A DNA stretch of 64,000 nucleotides, from contig CM106586.1 of assembly GCA_048013815.1 (NCBI GenBank), positions 8,184,001-8,248,000 of the forward strand, written 5' to 3'. The notes under the pieces were generated by a model. The model made no database searches and was not told the origin of the DNA. It saw only the letters and a list, made by a program, of their open reading frames with translations. Positions 26,483-39,025 of the stretch are shown here, one piece after another; within the stretch, counting starts at the first letter, position 1, and the number at the start of each line of letters is the position of its first letter. Position numbers and translations under genes: made by a program. This stretch comes from Setoptus koraiensis (Eukaryota; Arthropoda).

Positions 26483-28503
26483 TTGTGACAGCAAACTTTT
26501 TACAATTGCTTCACATCACCTGACGCTATCGATTTTGGCACTGAGGATTACGAATAAAAAAAACATTTTCATGCGAAGTATCATGTAAATGTTAATCTAA
26601 TATCAGCATATCTTAATTATCTCGCTTGCCTCGATGTTTGACTGATACGTCACTTTAAATAGATGAGTAGCGACGCGCGGAAACAACAACAAATAAATTT
26701 CATTCGGGCCTGTTTGGTGAAACTGTGACAATGAAATGACGATCACAGTTACTTTTCTTCTATGCCATTCTCTCTGCAACCTGGCAAATGAAAAGTTTTC
26801 TCATTTGTGAACACATTTTTGATACCATGCGAGAGAAAAGTCACCTTAGTGCGAAATTCTCACTAATCTATCCGATGAATCATGGATTTGATTGTTGGAA
26901 GAAAAAATACAGGCCCAAAGTGTTTGTATTTTCATTATTATTATTTTGTGTGTTGTGTGTGGGTACAGGCTACAATAAGCGTTAGAATTTCTGTAGAAGG
27001 TCGGCAGATTTGTGAGGTGTAATCATTGGACACGGAAAGAAGCCGTCTGACGATTGGATAAATTGTTGGGTGGCAAAGATGGCCAGACCAATTGTTGCTA
27101 TTAAATTTTTTGTTTCCACTGGATTTGTTGTGGCTGCTTTATATGCTGCTGTTGATGAACTTGCTATTGCTAGTCTTAGTAGTGGCTTTTGGCGTTGCTA
27201 ATATATTGAGTCTGATGTAATAGACGGAGCCGCATCTGTTTCAGTTGTTGACTGTGCACGATTTAGATTCGAGGAGAAATCTTGCGATCAGTAACTGGAG
27301 GACACGAACGTCCTTTTGATTCGGATATCTCTTTGGTTGTTTCTTTTTCTGATAGTGAGGACCCTTTGCGTGCGCGCGAGCGCCGAAGAAGTACCCAGAT
27401 TTTTCTCATAGGCGTCAAGCATGTTCCTCACGGTATTCAAGCGCTCTGACCTCATCTACCAGAAAAAAGTCGCTCGAAACGAAAAGATCTGACATGGACA
27501 TTAATTGCAAATTAGAAAGGCGCACAGCATAGAGTGTCCCTATAAGTTTTGCTGGTGATTAAGTTCACGTGGATATCACAAATGATGCAAAATCGGCATG
27601 ACAGATTTGACATGCTACAAACACAGCATCGTCAACATATCAGCAGGAGCAAGATGACTACCGAGCAGCAAGCTCGATGGTCACAAGGAAAACCTCATTT
27701 ACGGGTACAAGAGATCCGAACAGACCAAAATCTTCCCTCTTGATTGAGCAGCGAAAGAAATAGTCAATCAAAACTTCAACTAGAGCCCAGTTTTTGGAAT
27801 AGTCGCGATTTTCTGAATTTTTTTTCATAAATTCATGCACGCCTCATACGTCATTTATCATTGGATATGCGCGTTTTGCAAGGAGTTTTCGATTTCTCAA
27901 TCAGTGCGCTCGCTACCATTAAAAATAGAGGCAAGATGCGCCGCCAAATATCTCGGAAATAGCGAAAAGTTGGTTGCCAGCAATTTAAAACTTCGGTCCG
28001 AATGACATTGTTTGTCATGATGGTCTGAGATCAGAATTATGGCGTCGCGGGAAAAGACGTTTGAGTTTTGATCAATGCTCGATATCTAGGTATTTCCATC
28101 ATAACGGCCCGAATGCGATGGAATTGGAGAAATGATTCACGATGCAATCAAGCATTTATTTGTTCCTCTGTTTCTACCGATTTTTTTACCTCCTCGTCCT
28201 TGAGATTGAGCACTTGACATGCATGGTTATAACAATTTAATTGTAGATAATAAAGGTACCCGAGAGGAGATGAGGGTCTGTTTGGGAGGCCAAAAAGACG
28301 TTTCCTTCTGTTGCGATGCGAGTTGCGTCAAGCTTATTCATTGGCGCCAACTGAGGTTCAAAAATTGGCATGCGCACTGGCTCGCTTGCGATGTAAATAA
28401 TGAATCAAGAACTCACGTGCTCCTCATGAAACAATGAATCTGTCATTAGAAACCCCATGATAACCGTCCGATAACCTACATCCTTTCAGATATCACTAAC
28501 ACC
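26483..28503. other. Intergenic region between ELOVL and MRPS27
   Basis: An AATAAA at 26553-26558 probably ends the ELOVL transcript. About 27,000-28,400 is less repetitive and richer in CG than the flanks, with short frames on both strands (for example minus 27658-27840) but no domain I recognise. It could be relics of an old element. The MRPS27 promoter should lie just before 28504. Confidence 0.4.
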
Positions 28504-29886
28504 ATGGCAGCTGGTAATAGTTTGCTTAGGCTATTTAACTCGAGCCAACAATGGACTCAGATATATCGCGTTCTGTCAACAAGCAGCGCTAGAATGGTGC
28601 CCCTATTAAGCGAGAATTACAGAGCCCAGCACAAATGGTTGGCCAGATCTGAGACGGAACTACTGAGAAATGTGGAACCAAATAAATACTTTTCAGATTT
28701 ACTAACTAGACTCAATAATGGAGCCTCACTATTTGCCACCGATTTAGATATATTTGTTAATGTGGCGAGGCCCGGTGAGCACCTAGAGGAGTGCGTCTAT
28801 CTCGTCAGACAATTCAGAAGAAGCTCCAAAGCTAACACAATATTACCCTCCACTCACCATGCGGTATGCAGATTGTTTCTAGACAGCGATCGGTTGGCTG
28901 CACTTGTTTCCATGTTAGAAGCTAGAGTGACCTATGGACTGTTTCCAGATCTTTACGCCATCAATTTAATACTTAATGCCGCAATAGACAAACAGTTGTA
29001 CCCCTTGGCAGCCAGGGTAGTGTCGACAGTTATGTTACAAGAGGAGTTTGGTCTGAATGCAATCACTGATCAACTTGCTTTTTATTCACTCATAAAGTAT
29101 ATTGCCATGGACAAAGATTTCAACAATTGGTCAAATATCGGTGATTCAGTAGGATTGGATAAAATTTTGGGTGGTATAGCTGACCAGAGCAGCTCAGCAA
29201 CACAGAAAAAAATTGATGATCAAAGAGAGCAAGAGAGCAAGAAAGAGGAGGAAAATGACGACGAAGAGGAAGAAGAATATGAATATGTGAGAGTTCCTTT
29301 CCTCAGGAATGAGTTTTTCGACGATCATTTCGACCTAAAGGAACCTAGACAACTTTTTGGTAAATCGTTAGCTATCTTGGGTAGACATATTAAAAATGAT
29401 GTTTGCGGCAAGAATGCTCAATTACTAGGTAACATTATTTATGGTTCTCTGGACAAGGCTTGTAGTGTGCTGGAAAATATGAATGCAGAATCTATACAAC
29501 TTGCAGCGGACACTCTAGATAGATGTAAATATTATCTTGATAATTCAAGTTCACCCTCTGAGTCTTTAAAAAATCAGTTTGTTGCCATGATGGGCAAAGT
29601 AAAGAAGACTCAGATAAGCGAACGAAGCCTGGACAATTTTGCAGATGACATGGCAGCTAGTATCAAGGCGAGCGAGAAGTACGATACAGAGCAACTAGTC
29701 AATACGATGGAAGAATGGAACAAGGAGCGATCGCTCCATATCAAGAGTCAGATGGACCATATCCTCAAGTTGAAGAGAATCGAGGAGATAAAACAAAAGA
29801 AGAAGGAGTTAGAGGATAAGGAAAAATATCTTTATTTCTATGATAATTTAAAGAAGAAAAAAGTAGACAGGATTCGTTACGAATAA
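28504..29886 (+). CDS. MRPS27: Mitochondrial small-subunit ribosomal protein mS27
   Basis: Component of the mitochondrial 28S ribosomal subunit, a pentatricopeptide-type RNA-binding protein. It is a single exon of 460 aa with an ATG in a CACCATGG context. The first ~35 residues lack acids and are rich in Ser/Arg/Leu, like a mitochondrial targeting sequence. Helical-repeat sequence follows, including FPDLYAINLILNAAIDK and the MMLQEEFG-like segment (VMLQEEFGLN) typical of MRPS27. An acidic low-complexity insert (EEENDDEEEEEYEY) lies around residues 245-260, and a charged coiled-coil (KLKRIEEIKQKKKELEDKEK) closes the protein. The family call rests on this pattern, without an alignment. AATAAA follows at 29968. 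Confidence 0.8.
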   Translation: MAAGNSLLRLFNSSQQWTQIYRVLSTSSARMVPLLSENYRAQHKWLARSETELLRNVEPNKYFSDLLTRLNNGASLFATDLDIFVNVARPGEHLEECVYLVRQFRRSSKANTILPSTHHAVCRLFLDSDRLAALVSMLEARVTYGLFPDLYAINLILNAAIDKQLYPLAARVVSTVMLQEEFGLNAITDQLAFYSLIKYIAMDKDFNNWSNIGDSVGLDKILGGIADQSSSATQKKIDDQREQESKKEEENDDEEEEEYEYVRVPFLRNEFFDDHFDLKEPRQLFGKSLAILGRHIKNDVCGKNAQLLGNIIYGSLDKACSVLENMNAESIQLAADTLDRCKYYLDNSSSPSESLKNQFVAMMGKVKKTQISERSLDNFADDMAASIKASEKYDTEQLVNTMEEWNKERSLHIKSQMDHILKLKRIEEIKQKKKELEDKEKYLYFYDNLKKKKVDRIRYE

Positions 29887-29967
29887 TTTAGACAGTGTGT
29901 TTTCCTAATTTGTACATAGCCTAGAGTGTGACTTGAATATAGATCTTTCCCAGATAAGTATTTACAT

Positions 29968-29973
29968 AATAAA
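29968..29973 (+). terminator. Polyadenylation signal for MRPS27
   Basis: AATAAA lies 82 bases past the stop codon. The convergent Q-rich gene ends only about 100 bases further on. Confidence 0.5.
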
Positions 29974-30073
29974 TTACGCAAGTTATTGTTTGATTCCCAT
30001 CCTCGGGAATTACACACGGCTTTGAGCTAAACGTCCATTCTTTAGAATCAAAAGTTTAAATCATATTTATATA

Positions 30074-31405
30074 TCATAGTTTGTCGACTGAAGCTTCAGG
30101 ATGTAAATGACCGAGGAATTTAGTGATATTCAGAGTCCGTACAATTCTAGCTTTCGTATCTCGCATATTGTTGTTACCATTTGGCACAATCTGTATGCTT
30201 ATTCCTCCGGGCGATGTGGTATTGGTTAAACTGTCAGACGCTTGTTGTAATTTGCCCGGAGTACGAACACCGCCTGATTGGTCGCTGTTTTTGACTGGTG
30301 TTTTGAATTGATTGCTTAAATTCTTAGCAACGTTTTGTGGGTTGATTTGAGTGACAGGTTCACGATCTACCCTAGGGGTGGACAAAGATTCGCATTCGCT
30401 GCTGTTGCTAGAGAAATCAGATATGTTTTTGAAGGAATAGAAGTCGTTGTTTTTGAATGGGGAATTATATACTAAACTAGCGCCTGGGTTGTACAAAGCG
30501 TCGCTAAGATGTTGCAAAGTTGTGTCATTCTCATCATGGTCGGCATAGAGAAATTCATCATCCGGTCTATCGCTCATTGGATCTTGTTCGGAAGCGGCAG
30601 GAGTATGCAAATAGGACTTCTGCATTTGTGTTTCATGCTGATGGACAGGGACTACATGATTGGACAATTGTTCAAACAATTGTTGCTGTTGGGCTTGTTG
30701 GACCTGTTGTACATGCTGCTGTTGGTGCACTTGCTGTTGTTGCGGGTTGGCTTGCTGAATTAGTTGCGGTTGTTGAGTTTGTTGGACTTGTTGAGCCTGC
30801 TGTGTTTGATGGGCTTGCTCGACTGGTGATTGTTGCTGTTGGTGAACTTTTTGGACCTGTTGTATCTGTTGGACTTGTTGTGGAACCTGCGGAAGCTGTT
30901 GTTGGAGTTGGTGGATCTGTTGGACCTGTTGTTGCTGGACTTGTTGTTGCTGTTGTTGAGCAACCAGTGTAGTACCAGTAATCCAGCCTCTATTAAAAAT
31001 CTGCTGTTGATCCGCAACCAACTGAAGAGTTGAACCAAGGTCTTGAGCAAAATTCTTACAGGTTGCGGTGTTGGTAGTTTCTATAATTGGCTGTGTTTGT
31101 CCTTCATTGGTAGTGGTGGTGGTGGTATTGTTGACATTGGGAGTTTGGGATAACTGTTGTTGTAATGCTGTTTGATCCGTTGTTCCGTTATAGCATCTGT
31201 TGATCATCATGAGCATCATGTTGTGCTGTTGCATAATCAATTGTTGATTCTGAACCAGTAGCATATTAAATATTTTATTATCATTATTGTTTCCACCACG
31301 ATTCCTAGATAGCGAACGACCAATGACTGTGGTTCTATTGCGGGATGCCTTGAGTTGTCGCAATTGTTTGTTTAGTTGTCTGCGTCTTCTAATAGTGTCA
31401 TACAT
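30074..31405 (-). CDS. Unrecognised glutamine-rich protein, 443 aa
   Basis: Single open frame from an ATG (MYDTIRRRRQLNKQLRQLK). The N-terminus is basic. Residues ~45-70 form a hydrophobic-heptad segment (FNMLLVQNQQLIMQQHNMMLMMINR), probably a coiled coil. The middle (~160-260) is almost pure QQ/QV/HQ. The last 170 residues are of normal complexity, with TP sites (STPRVD, KTPVK, RTPGKL) and an ordered tail (RIVRTLNITKFLGHLHPEASVDKL). The TP sites suggest proline-directed phosphorylation, which is inference. I cannot name the family; a centrosomal or transcription-cofactor role would be a guess. It lies tail to tail with MRPS27. Confidence 0.7.
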   Translation of the reverse strand: MYDTIRRRRQLNKQLRQLKASRNRTTVIGRSLSRNRGGNNNDNKIFNMLLVQNQQLIMQQHNMMLMMINRCYNGTTDQTALQQQLSQTPNVNNTTTTTTNEGQTQPIIETTNTATCKNFAQDLGSTLQLVADQQQIFNRGWITGTTLVAQQQQQQVQQQQVQQIHQLQQQLPQVPQQVQQIQQVQKVHQQQQSPVEQAHQTQQAQQVQQTQQPQLIQQANPQQQQVHQQQHVQQVQQAQQQQLFEQLSNHVVPVHQHETQMQKSYLHTPAASEQDPMSDRPDDEFLYADHDENDTTLQHLSDALYNPGASLVYNSPFKNNDFYSFKNISDFSSNSSECESLSTPRVDREPVTQINPQNVAKNLSNQFKTPVKNSDQSGGVRTPGKLQQASDSLTNTTSPGGISIQIVPNGNNNMRDTKARIVRTLNITKFLGHLHPEASVDKL

Positions 31406-32494
31406 TGCAACATGAGATTTATTTGGCGACTTGTTGTTGTATATAATGCTATATCATATAATGGATATATACTAAATAAATTAATGTGCTAGATAGAGAA
31501 ATAAGAATATAATGATAATATTGTAATGTGATAACGTTATCTATAATAAAGTTTCTAAATTGTGTGGTGAGGCGATGTCCTCCGGTGAGTTGTTGTTTCC
31601 AATCCGGCTATAGATTTAGTTTTTAGGCAGGTTGTGTATGTATAATGTTGATAATACAACAATATAATTAGTAGCAACTAGTGAAAGTGCTTGATTAGAT
31701 TAATTTCTTGAATTAAATCGATAGATATTAACAATAGTGCAGCATAAATGTAGTCTGTATATCTGGCGATAAAGTGATGGCTGTTGTGTTGAGGAATGAG
31801 AACTAACTGACTAAACAACAAAGGTGCTCTAAAGGCGCCACTTATAATGTATATAAAGGCAAGACATTACACACACACACACACGCTGATGAATCGAAGA
31901 GAAATGTAGACAGACGGACAAACAGACAGTAATAGTGAGTTATTTTTCATTGGATGCGCATCAACTATTCAAGCTTTGTGAATATGAACTCTGACTATGC
32001 ATGTGAATATTCTAATGTGGGGATTTCGCACCCCAATATGCGCTCAAGTTGGCCAAACTATAGAAATTGTATGTAGATACTATAAAGTGCGCATAGTGGC
32101 GAATTTTTCTGACTTGGGTCTCGAAGCCAGCGAGCATTGGAATTAGCGACACACAGACAGAGGGAAAAGAAACACACGTCTGAACAGGAGAACAAATACA
32201 GGATATAGCGCGTTTTAATGGCGGGCAAACTCAGTTGCAGCATTGTTCGTTATGCGCCAGAGTTCCGTTGTTTAGGCTATAGCTGTGTAGCGACAATCGC
32301 TCAACGCACACACACACACTCACTGACTCACAAGGCGGGGGGCGCACAGAAAAGTTCTTTATTACCGAACAACTTACTCACGCAAACAGCTGACTCGAAC
32401 AGTCATCGCTGGTGAACTTGAACACTATACCAAATACTCCATGCAAGGTTGTAGAACTCTAGCACACACACACGCACACACAGAAAACTGTGCC

Positions 32495-32498
<4 letters not shown>

Positions 32499-32529
<31 letters not shown>
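32499..32529. repeat. (CA)n microsatellite
   Basis: About 15 CA units. Confidence 0.9.
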
Positions 32530-32532
<3 letters not shown>

Positions 32533-34508
32533 ATAAGAAACTGTGCTCATGTTTTGCGCGCTTCATCTACTTTGTTTACATTTTGTTCGACGAACAGCTG
32601 ATCAGACTCACAAACGCATTAGTGGCAAATCATGCTCGCCATACAAAATGGAGATTGTCGCTCTAATGATTATCATTGAATAATCATTAGTTAATTACCC
32701 ATATTATCGTGTCATCTTTATTTAATATGATGGATAGATAATCTAAACCAGTGGCAAACACTATGGACATTTCAGAATGACGTCATTCGTTTGGCCGAGA
32801 GAGAAAAAAGCACAACAGCGAGCAAGGTTTTCATCGGTAACCCAAAGTGATCGATCACTAAACTCTGGCCCTTATTCAACTTGATATGCTGGTTACATTT
32901 CTCTCTACTGCAATGCCCACCTAAATCAATCTAGTCTCATGACGATCACTCGTGTGATTGATACCCAATCCAATGGACAGAGAGACAGAAAATTACGATG
33001 AGGAGTGGGGTCGAGAAGAAATCAGTCAAATGGCTCAGTAATAGGAAATCAAGCTCTTACAGAGGGAGGGAAAGCAATTACGACTCATTATTCGGCCTCA
33101 CAGAGCTACACCAAATAAAGTTCGGCATACAGACGGTAGGTCATGCAGAAACTTCAACCCACTTTGGACTACGATTATGCGGTCGCAGTTGCTCAATTAT
33201 GCCTCTAATGCGTGCATGGCCTTACGGATGCTCCGTCAAATATTTTGTAAGAAGCGACTATTTTCCGTTGAACATCCCAATTTGAATCCAAGGTCGCTAG
33301 ATTTCATAATATTCTCTCTCTATATGTGTCATTGGCACGACCAGTTGTTAGCTTTGACATGTTTTTTGAGCTGACTGCGAAAAGGTCATAGTTTTTGTTT
33401 GCAAGTTTTCAATTATCTCATATCAATCTGCTATTGCCCATGTTCAAGCGAGCTGTCAGTCATAAGCAAGACGAACAATATAGTACAACAATAGCGTTCA
33501 TGCATACAGAATGGAAAATTTGCGTTTGTTACAGATTAATTTTCCGCTGCGATTGCGGGAAATTAATTAAAGAATACACATCAACGTCAATCTGTCAGTC
33601 GTGTCATACGACTACTCATGTATGTATGATACACACGTATACATTATCATCTGATCTCATGAATAAAATGCACAAGCGAAGATCTTCTGGTCGCAAGCTG
33701 GCTGGCTGGCTAACTTTATCACGATTGTCAGTCGATTAGAGTGAGCATTATTATTATTGTTATTAAAATATTATTATCTACACAGCGTACACAGCGAATG
33801 AGCATCGTGCTGTGACTGACGAATTGAGCTTACTCCACGTGACTCATATCAGTGTTTGTCGTTTACCAGGTGAGACAGGTGATACATGACGAGGTGATAG
33901 AAAGCGAGATAGATAAGTTTGCAGCAGCAGCAGCACACATTTTGCCAGCACAGGGGCGAACAGTTAGTTATGTGACAAACCGCTAGTTGGCGCACCTCGA
34001 GCTAATGATCTTGGGGCAAAAATGGGCAGGGCCCGAACATTGCTGGCTGTTTGTTCCATTTTTTCTAGAACTTTTGTAACTGTATATATGCTGCGCTTGT
34101 GTTCACTGTTATTGTTTGTATATCCGCATGTGTGCCAGAAAAGTATTGTAAAAAGTATGCTCTGTTTCTGGTTTTGCATCGGATTTGGCCTGTTTCTGCC
34201 GTGCATTAGAAATCTGCTATACACACAATACACAATCCGAATGCCAGAATAGACTGTGTGTAATGGAATCCGCGAAATATCCGCGACAAAGTCCGTTCGA
34301 TTTGAATTGATTCGAACGAGCGAGCAGAGAATGACGAAATATCAAGTTCGACGCCAGAGTTTGGCCAAGTGAGCGCTGCACCGAACTGGATTGGCTGGCG
34401 AACTTGGCCGAGAGATTCGAACAACGAATCGAACAAAGAGGCGAGAGGGGGCACAAAAAGGGATGACGATGACGATGGGGATGATGAAAAGGACAGACAG
34501 TATTGTTT

Positions 34509-34512
<4 letters not shown>

Positions 34513-34552
<40 letters not shown>

Positions 34553-34566
34553 GTATATATATATAT
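34513..34566. repeat. (TA)n microsatellite
   Basis: A long TA run with two TG interruptions near its 3' end. Confidence 0.9.
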
Positions 34567-35126
34567 ACGTGTAGCATAGTATGGTATAGCGTATGTGAAA
34601 GTTAATGCTCTTGTGAGCGAGCCTTCGAACGAGTGCCTTGTCTTGCCCTGCGTGTATCACATCATTACCATCATTGCAACCACCAGCACCACCACTACCA
34701 CCACCAGTTCACACAGCACTAAATATACTACCGCAGTAGTATAGCGTACATGCACGGTGGAAGGCACACCAACAACAACCAGCCAACAACAGCAACAACA
34801 GCAACAACAACATGAGAATCAAGTGCGTCTCTCATAATGCGCACTGAGACACACAGAGGGAGAGATTGCAATTTGCAACCTCGTGGTACTGCAACGCCCC
34901 CTGTAGCCAGCTTGACGAGCGACATTTTCAAGGGGGATTCGTGCTGCGTACAAGCCGTTCAAATGAAAGTGAACAAAATGTTTGCGAACAAATTACATGC
35001 TTTCCAGTTAAAGACGCATGTTTTGGTATATCAGTGCGGGCAGCGCCAGTCTTTCTTTCTCTGTTTACACTCACCACTCATCGTAAATGCAAGTGCTGCT
35101 GCTGCTGCTACAGCAGTAGAAACACA

Positions 35127-35133
35127 CAGCAAC

Positions 35134-35167
<34 letters not shown>

Positions 35168-35180
35168 ACAACAACAACAA
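35127..35180. repeat. (CAA)n trinucleotide array
   Basis: About 17 CAA units with a single CGA interruption, upstream of UBE2H. Probably 5' UTR or promoter. Confidence 0.85.
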
Positions 35181-35819
35181 GCTTCTACACAACTACTGTT
35201 AGTGCTATCATCAGATATACTGCTACAGTATAACAGTATATTCTAATGAAACTACCCTCCTGGCTTGTTGCAGGCTACACTACAATTATACAACAACAAC
35301 AACTTTATAACTCCAACTACAACTTTAACTCAGATTCCAATTGCATCTACTACTACTACTACCACCACCACCACCACCAACACCACCAACATCATTGCTA
35401 TCACTAACGCACTGATATCAACACACAGTATATATGTTCAAATATATATATACATATAAATATATATTATTTATATATTTGTATTAAAATATATATACAA
35501 AACAGGCATATTAACAATATCTGGTGTATCCAGTTGTTCTTTCTTCAGCTATCACAAACCAAATTAAATAACAGCTATTAATTCACTGATAGATAACATT
35601 TATTGCATCATTAAATTCATCACCACCGTAGGAATAATATACACACACAAACGCTCTGTTGTTACAATTATAGCAGCTACAATTATTATTATTAACATCT
35701 CCATCATCACATAGAGATATATTATCACACTGATATTAGCTAACGTGTTGGGATATATGAATACTAACGATAATTATTAGCATAAACTAAACACTCAAAC
35801 AATACAACGTATTCATACA

Positions 35820-36365
35820 ATGTCGTCGCCAAGCGCTGGTAAGAGACGAATGGACACGGATGTTCTCAAATTGATAGAATCAAAACATGAGGTCACCATA
35901 TTGGGTGGCCTAAATGAATTTAGTGTCAAATTTCACGGACCAAAAAATACCCCATATGATGGAGGAGTTTGGAAAGTTAGAGTGGATCTACCAGAGAAAT
36001 ATCCTTTTAAATCACCATCAATAGGATTCTTGAATAAAATCTATCATCCAAATATAGATGAAGTCTCTGGGACTGTCTGCTTGGACGTTATTAATCAATC
36101 TTGGTCTGCCTTGTATGACCTGTCCAATATATTTGAGTCATTCTTGCCTCAGTTGTTAACCTATCCAAACCCGATTGATCCCTTAAATAGTGATGCAGCT
36201 TCAATGTATCTACATAAACCAGACGATTACAAAAGGAAAGTACAGGAGTACGTGAGCAAATATGCAACAGAGGAAGCCCTTAGAGAGCAAGACGAGGAAT
36301 CTTCCTCTACAGAGTCATCCATGTCTGATTTTAGCGATGATGAAGCTAAAGATGTTGAATTATAA
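35820..36365 (+). CDS. UBE2H: Ubiquitin-conjugating enzyme E2 H
   Basis: E2 enzyme that carries ubiquitin on a catalytic cysteine; its known partner is the CTLH/GID E3 ligase. It is 181 aa, the usual family length (about 183). The UBC fold is complete: [12 protein letters not shown], the YPFKSPS proline motif, HPN at 76-78, and the active-site Cys87 in GTVCLDVI. The family-specific acidic, serine-rich tail ([17 protein letters not shown]…DVEL) is present. It is an uninterrupted single exon, whereas the vertebrate gene has several introns. An ATG follows an AT-rich 5' region. AATAAA lies at 36779. Confidence 0.97.
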   Translation: MSSPSAGKRRMDTDVLKLIESKHEVTILGGLNEFSVKFHGPKNTPYDGGVWKVRVDLPEKYPFKSPSIGFLNKIYHPNIDEVSGTVCLDVINQSWSALYDLSNIFESFLPQLLTYPNPIDPLNSDAASMYLHKPDDYKRKVQEYVSKYATEEALREQDEESSSTESSMSDFSDDEAKDVEL

Positions 36366-37173
36366 CATAAACACACATATTTAGTTTGTACACTTAGATA
36401 CATATACACACACTTACAAATATATATAGATATATATACAACAACAACTATATCGACAAGATATATAACAGAATACACACATATATTATTATATATTACA
36501 TATTTATATGATATATTTATATATATCATATTATATTATAAATATTTAGTTTTTTTTTCATTTCTTCTTCAACTACTACCAAACATCAACTATCATAACT
36601 ATTCAACAATACTATTACCACACACTATTACATAGACTGTATATGATCGACATCATTATATTCATCATCAACAGGATCAACATCATTATCACACACCATC
36701 ATAATTGCAATCATTATTATCACAACTATTGATATATCACGACTATATATTCTATTATCATGATATTATTATAAACCAAATAAATTAAATATGATAAATT
36801 AGAAATGTGTGTAGTGACCTTGTTGTTTGTATCGACCGCGAAGATCTTGTCGGATCTTCCGTCTAGTTTTTAATAATTTTCTTTCTACTAGACACATATT
36901 TGCGTCTACATCTACATATACATCTACATATTTGCTACGTCTGACACTACAGTATTTTATAATTATTTACACATAAACGGCATATAGAGGGGATAGACGA
37001 AAAAAACAATATGATTCTATGGTAAGAGTGAATATTCATGATAATTGACGCCCGACAAACATGCCAGCCTTTCAAGCATGAGATTGGTTCATTTTTTCTC
37101 TCAATGAGTTGATAGAATGCGGTTTAGATACATATAAAAAGTTTAGCTCTAGAGGGTCACAAAGTCACTAGTA
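36366..37173. other. UBE2H 3' UTR and convergent spacer
   Basis: Very AT-rich, with (TA)n-like and ATC-rich sequence. AATAAA at 36779-36784 is the probable UBE2H polyadenylation signal. The minus-strand homeobox gene ends on the other side, so both 3' UTRs fall here. Confidence 0.5.
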
Positions 37174-38991
37174 TCAGACTAGACTATCATCGTCATCATC
37201 ATCGTGTCCGTTATTGTCGTGATTGTTGGGAAAATTTCGATTTAAAAAGCTGATACCCTGAATGGTAGCACTAGGCGGGTTGAGTTTTCTGTGTTTGATG
37301 CGACGATTCTGGAACCTATGATATTGGATATTTGAACAATGGATTATAGTGCAGTATATTGACAGAATGGAGAGGGAGAGAGAGAGAGAGGGGATTCAAC
37401 AAATGTAGCATGAAATGGTGATAGTTGGGTGCGATTTGAGTGAGCAGATTTGACCAGTTGAGACCAGTTGGCAGATTGGAGTTTAGAGTGAGCATATGTG
37501 AATTTGCCATTTGCCATCATATTTAAATAGGTAGGTAAAAGTAGTTAGAGTGTTGGTGGGTTGATTTGCGTAAATACGACAAACAACAGCAATAAAAAGA
37601 GTGTTTGTGTCAAGCATACGATGATCGATTGGCGAGCCGAGTAGGGTGTGGGTGGCGGTTGTTGTGAGACGTGGGTGCGTACGTGTAGTCAAGTTGAAAG
37701 AATATTTGAATTGTGAGTAGTAGTAACAATGTTAAACGGTATTAATTGGATTGTGTGTGTGTGTTGGTTCCAAAAGGAAGGAAGGAAGGAAGAAAGGCAT
37801 GGGCATTGTGTGTTGATAGATCGAAAGGATTGATAGATCGATTGATGCGGCAACCCCAAGGCAACGTTTGCGATTTGCACCCATGGCAATTATATTGAAA
37901 TGGATCAATTTAGATATTGACGTTTAGTTTGGTTGGCGTTGTCGAAGCAAACCGAACCATATTGTGTTTGTGTTGATCGGCCATTGGTTTCGACATTGAG
38001 AGCGAGTGAGGCGATGATTTGCGGCAATGGTAGCGATCGGCAACGGTTGTTCGAATGGTCGTCGTTGTCGTCGGAACCAGCAACAACGTTAATCGATTGT
38101 AATTAAACAGAGCGAGCGATTAGCGCGAATCAAATCGCCGACAATCAAATTGAAATTTGTCGCGCGCATAGATAGCGGTTGTTGTTGGCAGCGTTGTTGT
38201 CGTCGTCGTCGTCGTCGTCGTCGTTGTTGTTGGCGTGACAATCGGCGATCGTCGGCGGATTCAGATCATGGAGGAGCCAATCGTGACCACGATGACCAAT
38301 GTCAACACAAAAACGACGACCAGGCGCGTGTTATGAATCATGGCCAGGACAGTGGTCGGTGACGAAATCAATGTATCAGTGTTCAAGTGACGGGCATCAA
38401 AGATGGATATGGATATTGTTGTTGTAGCGTATCATTATTATCATTTGTTATTAGCAGTAGCAGTAACAGTGGTAATGTTTGGTGGCAGACAGAGACGAGG
38501 TAGAAAGATAAAGAGTTGGTGGTTAGTTTGATTGTGTTGTGTTATTGTTGGCGGTAGTGGACATGGACGGTGGACAATGGTGGCCGCCGCCACAGTCGCT
38601 CGTTTGGGTGGTCAGTGGGCACACAATAGAGAGTGACATTTTTGTTTGACCAACTGACACACAAAAGATGATTGTCAGTGTTTTTCATTATCATTTTCTA
38701 CATGACAATATACTAATAACACTTGCTAATATTAATCACAATTACAATGATTACAAGTTAACAAGTTTGTAGCCAATATAGCAGCCACAAGTACTATACT
38801 ATACAATGAGCTACTTACCATACTTTTACTTGCGCCTCGCTCAAGTCCAACTGCGAAGCCAAATATAATCTCTCTTGTCCCACCAGGTACATCTGACGTT
38901 CGAATTCCACCTCTAATCGCTCCAATTGTTCAGGTGTAAATATTGTTCTTATTCTTTTGCTTCTTGTTATTTTGTTGCTGCTACCGTTGGT

Positions 38992-39025
<34 letters not shown>

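Larger units (their letters stand above)
31406..35819. other. Intergenic region between the Q-rich gene and UBE2H
   Basis: The two flanking genes are divergent, so both promoters and the UBE2H 5' UTR should be here. It holds (CA)n at 31871-31882, 32295-32310 and 32499-32529, a (TA)n array at 34513-34566, and (CAA)n and (ACC)n runs at 35127-35385. Frames at 33395-33739, 34022-34660 and 34837-35246 are made of repeats or have no domain. Confidence 0.4.

Noticed and set aside
34369-34660. Frames rich in Tyr-Ile repeats
   Set aside because: Direct translations of the (TA)n microsatellite at 34513-34566.
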